Below, piece by piece: positions 1 to 6,309 of a stretch of 14,609 nucleotides of DNA. The stretch's first letter is position 1; each line of letters opens with the position of its first letter. Source of the stretch: Flavobacteriaceae bacterium (GTDB lineage: Bacteria; Bacteroidota; Bacteroidia; Flavobacteriales; Flavobacteriaceae). The position numbers and the translations under genes are program-made. The stretch is taken from the NCBI GenBank assembly GCA_947377425.1, contig CANCFZ010000035.1, positions 1 through 14,609 on the forward strand. Reading direction: 5' to 3'. The notes below the pieces were generated by a model, which was not told where the DNA came from, made no database searches, and was given only the letters and a program-made list of their open reading frames with translations.

Positions 1-134
1 GTTTTTCTTTGTGCCAACTCTAAAGATAAATCGCCAATCGTTACATGAAGATTTTGCTCATCAGATTTGTTTAAAAGATATTGTATTAAAGAAGAAGCCG
101 AACGACCAGCGCCTATGATTAGAATATTTCTCAT
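1..134 (-). CDS. Saccharopine dehydrogenase-like NAD(P)-binding protein, N-terminal fragment
   Basis: Only the first 44 codons are inside the window; the rest lies beyond position 1. The reading starts at the ATG at 134 and gives MRNILIIGAGRSASSLIQYL, then a charged stretch and VTIGDLSLELAQRK. This is a beta-alpha-beta Rossmann start with the dinucleotide motif GxGxSxxS and a second strand ending in an acidic residue (IGDLS), as in the saccharopine dehydrogenase NADP-binding family. Flavobacteria commonly carry such a gene and its annotated role is lysine/saccharopine-type oxidoreduction, but the substrate cannot be judged from this fragment. It appears to have its own promoter (155-162). The family call is fairly secure; the reaction is not. 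Confidence 0.75.
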   Translation of the reverse strand, partial: MRNILIIGAGRSASSLIQYLLNKSDEQNLHVTIGDLSLELAQRK

Positions 135-154
135 GGTTTGTTTGTACTAGTTTG

Positions 155-162
155 CAAATTTA
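155..162 (-). promoter_or_regulatory. Bacteroidetes-type -7 element for the saccharopine-dehydrogenase-like gene
   Basis: On the minus strand this reads TAAATTTG, an exact match to TAnnTTTG, ending 20 bases before the ATG at 134. No good TTTG -33 box is present at the usual 19-22 base distance, so this is half a promoter by consensus. Confidence 0.5.
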
Positions 163-192
163 CTAAATTCAGATAGTTTAAAATTCTAAACC

Positions 193-245
193 AAAAAATA
201 AATTCCAAATTCTAAGTTAACATTGGAATTTGGAATTTGGAATTT
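193..245 (-). terminator. Hairpin terminator built from GGAATTT repeats
   Basis: Positions 200-212 (AAATTCCAAATTC) pair perfectly with 226-238 (GAATTTGGAATTT) over 13 bp around a 13-base loop. Read on the minus strand, the stem is followed by A and six T (193-198), as expected for an intrinsic terminator of the small membrane-protein gene at 267-593. The right arm is three tandem copies of GGAATTT (225-245), so the stem can form in two registers 7 bp apart, and another TTGGAATTT follows at 251-259. The stem is entirely A/T-rich with GG/CC steps, so strength is uncertain. Confidence 0.6.
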
Positions 246-266
246 AAAAATTTGGAATTTTTAAAG

Positions 267-593
267 CTATGGTAAATCTTTTTCTAAATCTTCTAAATCT
301 TTTTTAGCTTCTTGTTTGGTGTCGATTTTTTGTTGTTCAAATTTGGTGTCGACAGCCACTTTATCTTTAATTAAAAATGTTTTCCCCAATACTACAATTG
401 CACAGATATAAGCTATTATAAAAAGTTGTTTTGGAAGTTTTCGTTCACTTACTTCCGATTTTTTGAAAGCTATGAAAATAAAAAGCAATGCCAATCCGAT
501 TGGTGCAAATGCTAAAGTATCTAATGGAAGTGCAGAAAAAACTATACTTAGTACAGTAAATATAATTGCAATTATTAAAAATGTTTTTCTCAT
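267..593 (-). CDS. Small multi-spanning membrane protein, function unknown
   Basis: This 108-residue protein is not recognised as a named family. It has three hydrophobic stretches at about residues 4-22, 27-43 and 57-74, the first two joined by a short turn and the second and third by a basic segment (KKSEVSERKLPKQ). The last 30 residues are hydrophilic and strongly charged (EQQKIDTKQEAKKDLEDLEK) and may form a short helix or coiled coil on one side of the membrane. It starts 25 bases after the stop of the DUF3108 gene in the same direction, so the two are probably co-transcribed, and a hairpin terminator follows. Its composition matches its neighbours. Function cannot be assigned; a role with the upstream exported protein is only inferred from position. 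Confidence 0.7.
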   Translation of the reverse strand: MRKTFLIIAIIFTVLSIVFSALPLDTLAFAPIGLALLFIFIAFKKSEVSERKLPKQLFIIAYICAIVVLGKTFLIKDKVAVDTKFEQQKIDTKQEAKKDLEDLEKDLP

Positions 594-618
594 GTTTAAG
601 CTGAATTTATTACTGTAA

Positions 619-1380
619 TTAGATTCCAGTTGCTGAGGTTAATGCCAATTGTCCTGTTCCAACAGGAATACTGAATTTCATTAATACTGGAACTTTTTTT
701 GCGTCGGCAGTTAAATAAATTAAGTTCTTGTCTTTTCCTTTTAGTACATCTGTTTTGGCTCCGATTGAAAGTTTGTAGCAATTTTTAGAGCCTAAATTTC
801 CAGCAGAAACGGTTTCCATTCCTAATAATTTTACTGTTACTGGAATTTGTTTTTCGTCAAAAACGATTGTGAACACTTGACTTTGTCCAGTTTTCATTTT
901 AGACAAATCCATAGTTCTTAATTTGTACATAATCGAAACTACATCTTGTGTTGAACCTCCGATAGTGAAAGTGTTGGTTGTTTCAGGAGCGTTTTTTCTT
1001 TTGGAAGTACTCGTAACTGAGTTGCCTTTGAAAACGTATTTTTCTTTTTTAGTCCATCCGCCTTCGTCGATACTTCTTTTGTATAAACTTGGTTTTAATG
1101 TTATTGGATCAACATACGATTCATATAAATCTCTTATTTTGAAGAATTTATCCCATTTAGTAAATGTTTCTAATTCGCAATTCAAATGCAAATAAGAATT
1201 TTTAGATGTCGAAACAATATCGGTTGAAAGCGTAACTTGTGCCAATTGCGTCATCAATCCACTCATGTTGTAAGAGCCTGCAAAAACTAATTTCTCTCCA
1301 GAAGGAATTCCAACATTATTTTCTGTTTTAAACGAACAGAAAATTAAGGCAATAGCGGTTATTAGTAAAATCTTTTTCAT
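619..1380 (-). CDS. DUF3108 family exported protein
   Basis: A 253-residue protein with an N-terminal export signal (MKKILLITAIALIFCSFK). The cysteine at 15 follows IF, a poor lipobox, so signal peptidase I cleavage near residue 20-25 is more likely than lipidation. The mature part begins with SGEKLVFAGSYNMSGLMTQLAQV and continues as a beta-rich fold with the DUF3108 pattern: a GEKL..F...Y start, a central Y.....P.TLKPSLYKR segment about residues 88-103, and a closing strand set with LIYLTADAKKVPVLMKF. DUF3108 proteins are periplasmic or outer-membrane-facing beta proteins without a known reaction. The gene has a good promoter (1398-1431) and leads a two-gene unit with the small membrane protein. 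The family call is by recognition; function is unknown. Confidence 0.75.
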   Translation of the reverse strand: MKKILLITAIALIFCSFKTENNVGIPSGEKLVFAGSYNMSGLMTQLAQVTLSTDIVSTSKNSYLHLNCELETFTKWDKFFKIRDLYESYVDPITLKPSLYKRSIDEGGWTKKEKYVFKGNSVTSTSKRKNAPETTNTFTIGGSTQDVVSIMYKLRTMDLSKMKTGQSQVFTIVFDEKQIPVTVKLLGMETVSAGNLGSKNCYKLSIGAKTDVLKGKDKNLIYLTADAKKVPVLMKFSIPVGTGQLALTSATGI

Positions 1381-1397
1381 ACGTATATATTATGATG

Positions 1398-1431
1398 CAA
1401 ATATAAAAGTTTTAAAATTGGTATTCTCAAA
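1398..1431 (-). promoter_or_regulatory. Bacteroidetes-type promoter of the DUF3108 gene
   Basis: On the minus strand TTTG (1431-1428) is followed after 22 bases by TATATTTG (1405-1398), matching the -33/-7 pattern TTTG...TAnnTTTG. The -7 element ends 17 bases before the ATG, leaving a short leader. Back to back with the DUF423 promoter. Confidence 0.6.
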
Positions 1432-1472
1432 AAGAAAACATAAAAGTCCTTTCTCAATTGATAGATAACAGA

Positions 1473-1480
1473 TAAATTTG
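1473..1480 (+). promoter_or_regulatory. -7 element of the DUF423 gene
   Basis: TAAATTTG matches TAnnTTTG exactly and lies 24 bases before the ATG at 1505. The region 20 bases upstream offers only TTTC as a -33 box. Confidence 0.5.
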
Positions 1481-1504
1481 TATAAAATTATATCAAAATA
1501 AAAA

Positions 1505-1891
1505 ATGGACAAAAAAATTCTTTCTACAGCAGGTTTTTTCGGAATGTCTGCAATTGTTTTAGGTGCTTTTGGTGCTCATGCTTTGAAAAAAGTTTTGACT
1601 ATCGACCATTTAGCAACTTTTGAAACGGGTGTAAAATATCAAATGTACCATGCTTTGTTTTTGTTGTTTTTAGGATTGAACAACCACTTGAGTTTTAAAA
1701 TTAAAAAAACTATTTTAATATTGACAATTTTGGGTGTGATTTTGTTTTCGGGTTCTATTTATCTTTTAGCTACCGACAGTCTAAATTCTTTTAATTTTAA
1801 AGTCATCGGATTTGTCACGCCAATAGGAGGATTACTATTAATACTGGCTTGGAGTATCTTAATGATACATTTCTTAAAGAAAAAATCATAA
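1505..1891 (+). CDS. DUF423 family inner-membrane protein
   Basis: This 128-residue protein fits the DUF423 (YgdD-like) family in length and motifs. It opens with a hydrophobic helix containing the diagnostic LGAFGAHALKK (about residues 19-29), followed by the amphipathic F.TGVKYQMYHALFLLFLG segment (40-57). Four membrane helices can be drawn at about 5-25, 46-60, 68-88 and 100-123, and the protein ends in KKKS, which suggests a cytoplasmic C-terminus. The end of helix 3 and the GFVTPIGG motif at about 102-109 are also typical. The family is widespread and its molecular function is not established. The gene lies 80 bp upstream of pckA on the same strand, but pckA has its own promoter, so functional coupling is not implied. 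Confidence 0.88.
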   Translation: MDKKILSTAGFFGMSAIVLGAFGAHALKKVLTIDHLATFETGVKYQMYHALFLLFLGLNNHLSFKIKKTILILTILGVILFSGSIYLLATDSLNSFNFKVIGFVTPIGGLLLILAWSILMIHFLKKKS

Positions 1892-1900
1892 TTTTTTAAT

Positions 1901-1920
1901 TTACTACAACGTTGTAATAA
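1901..1920 (+). promoter_or_regulatory. Candidate operator palindrome upstream of pckA
   Basis: TTACTACAACGTTGTAATAA is a 20-bp inverted repeat with a perfect 12-bp core (TACAACGTTGTA) and only one mismatched pair. It has no loop and no following T-tract, so it is not a terminator. Its right edge is 8 bases upstream of the pckA -7 element, so it occupies the -33 region. The centred CG is typical of LacI/GalR-type operators. Which regulator binds is unknown; the site call is inference from symmetry and location. Confidence 0.5.
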
Positions 1921-1928
1921 TTAATTTT

Positions 1929-1936
1929 TACCTTTG
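1929..1936 (+). promoter_or_regulatory. -7 element of pckA
   Basis: TACCTTTG matches TAnnTTTG, 35 bases before the ATG at 1972. The nearest TTG upstream (1912-1914) is inside the palindrome and only 14 bases away, shorter than the usual 19-22, so the -33 contact is weak or supplied by an activator. Confidence 0.6.
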
Positions 1937-1971
1937 CAGTCAATTTAATAATTGCAACACAATACAATTTT

Positions 1972-3597
1972 ATGGAGAATACTGCCCAATCTACGAAATC
2001 GATTTCGTTAGAACAATATGGAATCAAAAATGTCCAAGAAATTATATACAATCCATCATTTGAATTTTTATATAATGAAGAATTAAGTCCAAGTTTAGAA
2101 GGTTATGAAAAAGGCCAACTAACTGAACTTGGAGCTGTAAATGTAATGACAGGAGAATTTACAGGTCGTTCACCAAAAGACAAATACATTGTTAAAGACG
2201 CCATCACGGAAAACACTATTTGGTGGAATTCTGAAAAAGCGGTAAACGATAACAAACCCATTTCGCAAACTACTTGGACTGCTTTAAAAGAAACTACTGT
2301 TGATCAACTTTCAGGAAAAAGATTATTTGTTGTAGATGCATTTTGTGGTGCCAATGAAAATACTCGCTTGAAAGTTCGTTTCATTATGGAAGTAGCATGG
2401 CAAGCACATTTTGTGAAAAATATGTTCATTCGTCCAACAGAAGAAGAGCAAGAAAATTTTGGCGAGCCTGATTTTATTGTAATGAATGGTTCAAAAACAA
2501 GTTTCAAAGATTTTGCTTCACATGGATTAAATTCTGAAGTTTATGTAGCCTTTAACCTTACTGAAAAAGTCCAATTAATTGGCGGAACTTGGTACGGTGG
2601 TGAAATGAAAAAAGGATTGTTCTCTATGATGAACTATTATTTGCCATTACAAGGAATTGCTTCAATGCACTGTTCAGCAAATAAAGGAAAAGATGGTGAT
2701 GTAGCTGTGTTCTTCGGATTGTCTGGAACAGGAAAAACTACACTTTCTACTGATCCAAAACGTGAATTAATTGGTGATGATGAACACGGTTGGGATAATG
2801 ATGGCGTTTTCAATTTTGAAGGTGGATGTTATGCAAAAACCATCGATTTAAGTGCAGAAAACGAACCAGATATTTTTGGAGCCATTACAAAAGATGCGTT
2901 ATTAGAAAATGTTACGGTTGATACCAATGGAAAAATTGATTTTAAAGATGGTTCTGTTACACAAAATACACGTGTTTCTTATCCTATTAATCACATTCAT
3001 AATATTGTAAAACCTGTTTCTAAAGCCGGTCATGCAACAAAAGTGATTTTTTTAACAGCAGACGCCTTTGGAGTGATGCCTCCAGTTTCTAAATTAACAC
3101 CAGAGCAAACTAAATATTATTTCCTTTCAGGTTTCACAGCTAAATTGGCTGGAACAGAAAGAGGAGTTACTGAGCCTCAACCAACCTTCTCAGCTTGTTT
3201 TGGAAAAGCATTTTTGTCATTACATCCAACACAATATGGTCAAGAATTGGTAAAAAAGATGGAGCAACACAACGCCACGGCTTATATGGTAAACACTGGT
3301 TGGAACGGAACAGGAAAGCGTATTTCTATAAAAGATACTCGTGCAATTATTGATGCTATACTTGATGGTTCAATTGAAAAAGCAGAAACTAAAACAATTC
3401 CAACATTCAATTTTGAGGTTCCAACTTCTTTGCATGATGTGAATCCAGCAATTTTAGATCCAAGAGATACTTATGCAGATGTTTCTGAATGGGAAACCAA
3501 AGCAACGGATTTAGCAGGAAGATTTATTAAAAACTTCGTTCAATATACAGATAATGTAGAAGGAGAGAATTTAGTAAATGCTGGTCCTAAATTATAA
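1972..3597 (+). CDS. pckA: Phosphoenolpyruvate carboxykinase (ATP)
   Basis: The enzyme converts oxaloacetate and ATP to phosphoenolpyruvate, CO2 and ADP, the committed cytosolic step of gluconeogenesis. The 541-residue length is normal for the ATP-dependent class. All catalytic landmarks are visible: substrate-binding arginine in FTGRSPKD (R66), the YGGEMKK metal and substrate loop (Y208, K213, K214), the metal-ligand histidine in MHCS (H233), the P-loop GLSGTGKTTLS (249-259, K255), and the kinase-2 segment LIGDDEHGW with D269 and D270. The Walker sequence and the absence of a C-terminal GTP-specific region place it in the ATP class. The gene is monocistronic, with its own promoter, an overlapping palindrome that may serve as an operator, and a strong terminator at 3638-3664. 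Nothing is missing or unusual in the protein. Confidence 0.97.
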   Translation: MENTAQSTKSISLEQYGIKNVQEIIYNPSFEFLYNEELSPSLEGYEKGQLTELGAVNVMTGEFTGRSPKDKYIVKDAITENTIWWNSEKAVNDNKPISQTTWTALKETTVDQLSGKRLFVVDAFCGANENTRLKVRFIMEVAWQAHFVKNMFIRPTEEEQENFGEPDFIVMNGSKTSFKDFASHGLNSEVYVAFNLTEKVQLIGGTWYGGEMKKGLFSMMNYYLPLQGIASMHCSANKGKDGDVAVFFGLSGTGKTTLSTDPKRELIGDDEHGWDNDGVFNFEGGCYAKTIDLSAENEPDIFGAITKDALLENVTVDTNGKIDFKDGSVTQNTRVSYPINHIHNIVKPVSKAGHATKVIFLTADAFGVMPPVSKLTPEQTKYYFLSGFTAKLAGTERGVTEPQPTFSACFGKAFLSLHPTQYGQELVKKMEQHNATAYMVNTGWNGTGKRISIKDTRAIIDAILDGSIEKAETKTIPTFNFEVPTSLHDVNPAILDPRDTYADVSEWETKATDLAGRFIKNFVQYTDNVEGENLVNAGPKL

Positions 3598-3637
3598 AAA
3601 AAAGTAAAAATAAAACTAACTCAAACAAACGGAAATT

Positions 3638-3664
3638 GTTCGGCAGTAATGTCGAACTTTTTTT
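3638..3664 (+). terminator. Intrinsic terminator of pckA
   Basis: An 8-bp stem (GTTCGGCA with TGTCGAAC, one G-T pair) is capped by the tetraloop GTAA, which fits the stable GNRA class, and is followed by seven T. It lies 40 bases after the pckA stop codon. Confidence 0.9.
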
Positions 3665-3668
3665 ATGC

Positions 3669-3700
3669 AAAAAATCCCAAACTCCTAGAGTTTGGGATTT
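3669..3700 (-). terminator. Intrinsic terminator of the repeat-protein gene
   Basis: Positions 3672-3684 (AAATCCCAAACTC) pair perfectly with 3688-3700 around the loop CTA. On the minus strand the 13-bp stem leads into a run of six T (3674-3669), correct for ending the gene whose stop is at 3724. It is separated from the plus-strand pckA terminator by only a few bases, so the two convergent genes have separate hairpins. Confidence 0.88.
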
Positions 3701-3723
3701 CAAAATATTGTAATTTTTAAAAG

Positions 3724-4986
3724 TTATTCTTTGATGATTTTTAAAGTTTTTATACCATCATTTGAAGTTACTTTGACCAGGTAAGTTCCAGATGCTAAAT
3801 TTGACGTGTCTATAGTGCCTTCGTTAGCATTTATGTCTTTATTAAGTACTTCTTGACCTAATAGAGTAAGAATTGAGACATTTGTAATTTCTTTATCAAA
3901 TGAAAGATTTAAAATGTCTTTTACTGGGTTAGGGTAAACAATAACTTTTGAAAAAGTAAAGGTGTTGTTTGTTAAAACTGTTTCTATAAAAATTGCATTT
4001 TTAAAAACCGGACTCCAAACCCCTGAATTGTCTTTTACACGAACATTAAAAATATGCAATCCAACAGGGTTTACAATTGGAATTGCCGTTTTCTGAATTT
4101 TTTCAAAAGCACTATCAAAGTTTCCGTCTGTTGCTAAAAAAGCAGTTCCACTTCCTTCACCTGGATCGGTATCCCAAAAATATTCCGCTTGAGATAAACT
4201 AATTGGAATTGGTGTAGTGGTTGACCCAACATTAACTACATTCGTAAAAACGGGACTCCAAACTCCTTGGTTATCCTTTTTACGAATAGAAAATTTATGC
4301 ATACCTGTGCTTGGTGCATTAAGTCCTGTTACTGCTACTTTTTCAAAAGCACTATTAAAGTTACCATCAGTTGCCAAAAGAGGTATTGCATTACCTTCTC
4401 CTGGATCGGTATCCCAAAAATATTCCGCTTGTGAAAGACTAACCGGTATTGGTGAAGTGGTTGCTCCAACATTAACTATATTGGTGAAAGCTGGACTCCA
4501 AATTCCTTGATTGTCTTTTACGCGGATAGAGAATTTATGAAAGCCCACACTTGGTGCATTGAGTCCTGCAACTGCAACTTTTTCAAAAGCACTATTAAAG
4601 TTACCATCAATAGCTAAAAGAGGTGTTGCACTTCCTTCACCTGGATCAGCATCCCAGAAATACTCTGCTTGGATAAGGCTAACTGGTGTTGGAGTTGTTG
4701 TTGATTCTACTATAATTACATTAGTTACAACTGGGCTCCATACTCCTAAATTATCTTTTACTCGGACACAGAATTTGTGCAGACCTACACTAGGTGCTCC
4801 TAATCCAGAGATAGCTATTTTCTCAAAAGCACTATTGAAACTACCATCACTTGCCGTAATTATTGTTCCGTTGCCTTCTCCTGGATCGGTATCCCAAAAA
4901 TATTCCGCTTGGCTTAACGCTACTACTTGTGCAGAACACAAGCTAATCGTTAAAATAGCCAATAGACTATAAATATATTTTTTCAT
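3724..4986 (-). CDS. T9SS-exported surface protein with four 80-residue repeats
   Basis: A 420-residue secreted protein. Residues 1-19 are a signal peptide (LLAILTISLCSA, cleaved before Q20). Four repeats start at residues 25, 105, 185 and 265; the first three are exactly 80 residues long. Each begins QAEYFWD.DPGEG, continues with an acidic DG.F.SAFEK segment, and ends with GLHKF..R.KDN.GVWSPV.TN, followed by a Thr/Pro-rich linker. The pattern suggests beta-sandwich domains; DxDPGEG could be a metal-binding loop, but that is a guess. Residues about 347-420 are a type A sorting domain: YPNPVKDILNLSF, a central LLGQEV strand, NLASGTYLVKV, and the end KTLKIIKE. It therefore should cross the outer membrane through T9SS and be anchored or released at the surface. 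It follows the beta-helix gene by 16 bases, in one operon. Ligand or role unknown; adhesin or structural protein is plausible. Confidence 0.9.
   Translation of the reverse strand: MKKYIYSLLAILTISLCSAQVVALSQAEYFWDTDPGEGNGTIITASDGSFNSAFEKIAISGLGAPSVGLHKFCVRVKDNLGVWSPVVTNVIIVESTTTPTPVSLIQAEYFWDADPGEGSATPLLAIDGNFNSAFEKVAVAGLNAPSVGFHKFSIRVKDNQGIWSPAFTNIVNVGATTSPIPVSLSQAEYFWDTDPGEGNAIPLLATDGNFNSAFEKVAVTGLNAPSTGMHKFSIRKKDNQGVWSPVFTNVVNVGSTTTPIPISLSQAEYFWDTDPGEGSGTAFLATDGNFDSAFEKIQKTAIPIVNPVGLHIFNVRVKDNSGVWSPVFKNAIFIETVLTNNTFTFSKVIVYPNPVKDILNLSFDKEITNVSILTLLGQEVLNKDINANEGTIDTSNLASGTYLVKVTSNDGIKTLKIIKE
3976..4914 (-). repeat. Four in-frame 240-bp tandem coding repeats
   Basis: The repeat units lie at 4914-4675, 4674-4435, 4434-4195 and 4194-3976 (the last one shorter). 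The same bases recur at exactly 240-bp steps, for example CTGGATCGGTATCCCAAAAA on the plus strand at 4161, 4401 and 4881. Identity between units varies along their length in a mosaic manner (see findings). Confidence 0.92.
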
Positions 4987-5002
4987 ATTTTTATAGCTTA
5001 GA

Positions 5003-6187
5003 TTATTTTGAATAACCAGAACCTGTTGCGTTCATTTCCGTTGTACCTGTATAAATTCTTCTAGGAGTGTTCAAGTAGTTTACTTGAGGTTTATTTCCCA
5101 CAGCAGTTGGCCAGTAATTAGCCCAACTATCTGAACCACCAAAATTACCTATGTCATTTCGTGTTAAATCAATATCAGCATATTCATCATCAATAGCGCC
5201 TCCATTTACAATACCTGTTCCTGTAACCGTATAGGTTGAACTATTAATTGATAAAGTAACATTACCAATATTACCTGAAGCAGCAATAGTACCTATTGTA
5301 GTAAAAGTTGAAGCGGAAATATTATTAAATGCATAAACAGTTGCTGTACCAGTATTGTTATTGTGAATTTCTGCATAACTAGATGTAGTAGATGATGTAG
5401 CCAATTCATTATTCAAAACCATAAATGTTGCAGCAGTACCTATTGCTACGTCAATATAAAGGGCACTGTAGGTCCCATAATTAATTACGTTGTTGCGTAT
5501 TTCATTAGAACTACCGTTTTTAGCTAAATTAACAGATATATTTCCACTTGGCAAAAAGTTGTTTAACAATCTAAACGAATAGTTCTTTTGATTAACAATA
5601 ATTCCACCACCTCCTGAAGTAATATTATTGGCAATAATTTCAATATCTTCTGTTGCTGGATTAGATTCTAATGTTGAACCATTAACTGCAAATTGTTGAC
5701 AAGTGTTAGCCGTGCATCTTCCATGGGATAATGCTACTGTACTAGTTGTGCATCCTGACATATTCAATGAAGTATTAGCTTTGTCAGCAGTAATGCTGCT
5801 AAATAATGAATTGTATACATTTAATGTAGTTCTGCCACCTGTAGTCGCTGCTGAAACACTTAAAGCAAAATTAGAACTTACATTATGCAAAGTAACTACT
5901 CTTCCTGCAAGAGGAGAAATAGTAATTGTTCCTTGTAAAACATATCTTGAGAAATTAATTTCACTTACTAATGTTAACGATTTGTCAATAATTAAGTTTT
6001 CAACATATGGAAGACTTGATGCCTTAGGTCTTATGATAATACGATCACCATCAGAAGCTGCTGTTATAGCAGCACTAATAGTTGCATAGGATCCACCTGC
6101 TCCTAAATCTCTAACATACAAATCTGCTGCGGATGCTATTGAGGTAAACAACCCAGCAATAGCCATAAAAAGTAATTGTTTTTTCAT
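5003..6187 (-). CDS. Secreted right-handed beta-helix repeat protein
   Basis: A 394-residue exported protein. Residues 1-20 are a signal peptide (MKKQLLFMAIAGLFTSIASA, cut before ADLYV). The mature start YATISAAITAASDGDRIIIR is the usual N-terminal cap of pectin-lyase-like beta-helices. It is followed by many short strands rich in N, S, T and I with NN.I turns (residues about 60-330), consistent with stacked coils. The C-terminal part has DIDLTRNDIGNFGGSDSW, a motif I associate with Bacteroidetes beta-helix proteins, and the chain ends NATGSGYSK without a T9SS sorting domain. It may therefore stay in the periplasm or depend on its partner. No lyase catalytic residues can be assigned, so enzymatic activity should not be assumed. 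It is the first gene of a two-gene operon with the 80-residue-repeat surface protein. Confidence 0.85.
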   Translation of the reverse strand: MKKQLLFMAIAGLFTSIASAADLYVRDLGAGGSYATISAAITAASDGDRIIIRPKASSLPYVENLIIDKSLTLVSEINFSRYVLQGTITISPLAGRVVTLHNVSSNFALSVSAATTGGRTTLNVYNSLFSSITADKANTSLNMSGCTTSTVALSHGRCTANTCQQFAVNGSTLESNPATEDIEIIANNITSGGGGIIVNQKNYSFRLLNNFLPSGNISVNLAKNGSSNEIRNNVINYGTYSALYIDVAIGTAATFMVLNNELATSSTTSSYAEIHNNNTGTATVYAFNNISASTFTTIGTIAASGNIGNVTLSINSSTYTVTGTGIVNGGAIDDEYADIDLTRNDIGNFGGSDSWANYWPTAVGNKPQVNYLNTPRRIYTGTTEMNATGSGYSK

Positions 6188-6213
6188 TTTGTTTTGATTT
6201 TTTTGATTATCCT

Positions 6214-6235
6214 ACTCGTTAAGCTTTTCGGTTCC
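6214..6235 (-). promoter_or_regulatory. Possible alternative-sigma promoter of the beta-helix operon
   Basis: Between the hemD terminator and the ATG at 6187 no TAnnTTTG element exists on the minus strand. The only promoter-like string is GGAACC (from 6235), reminiscent of an ECF sigma -35 box, followed about 12-16 bases later by CGAGTAGG. Weak, based on resemblance only. Confidence 0.2.
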
Positions 6236-6253
6236 GCTTTATTTATTTTACAT

Positions 6254-6286
6254 AAAAAATCCCAAAATCTATCGAATCTGGGATTT
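6254..6286 (-). terminator. Intrinsic terminator of hemD
   Basis: AAATCCCA (6257-6264) pairs with TGGGATTT (6279-6286); the interior can partly pair as TC with GA. On the minus strand it ends in six T (6259-6254), 24 bases after the hemD stop. The stem flanks are nearly the same sequence as the terminator at 3669-3700. Confidence 0.8.
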
Positions 6287-6309
6287 CAATAATTATTTAT
6301 TTAAGGATT

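Noticed and set aside
596..1195. Short frames overlapping the DUF3108 gene on either strand
   Set aside because: No domain, no start context, and they overlap a well-supported gene; treated as shadows.
1901..1920. Palindrome upstream of pckA as a terminator of the DUF423 gene
   Set aside because: The inverted repeat has no loop and is not followed by a T-run, so it would not act as an intrinsic terminator.
4217..4972. Two plus-strand open frames opposite the 80-residue repeats
   Set aside because: They are antisense shadows of the repeat gene; the absence of stops recurs with the 240-bp period because the coding strand is repeated. No promoter or plausible domain.
5703..6089. 128-codon plus-strand frame opposite the beta-helix gene
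   Set aside because: It lies entirely antisense to a gene with a convincing signal peptide and fold; the low stop frequency reflects the Thr/Ala-rich coding content.
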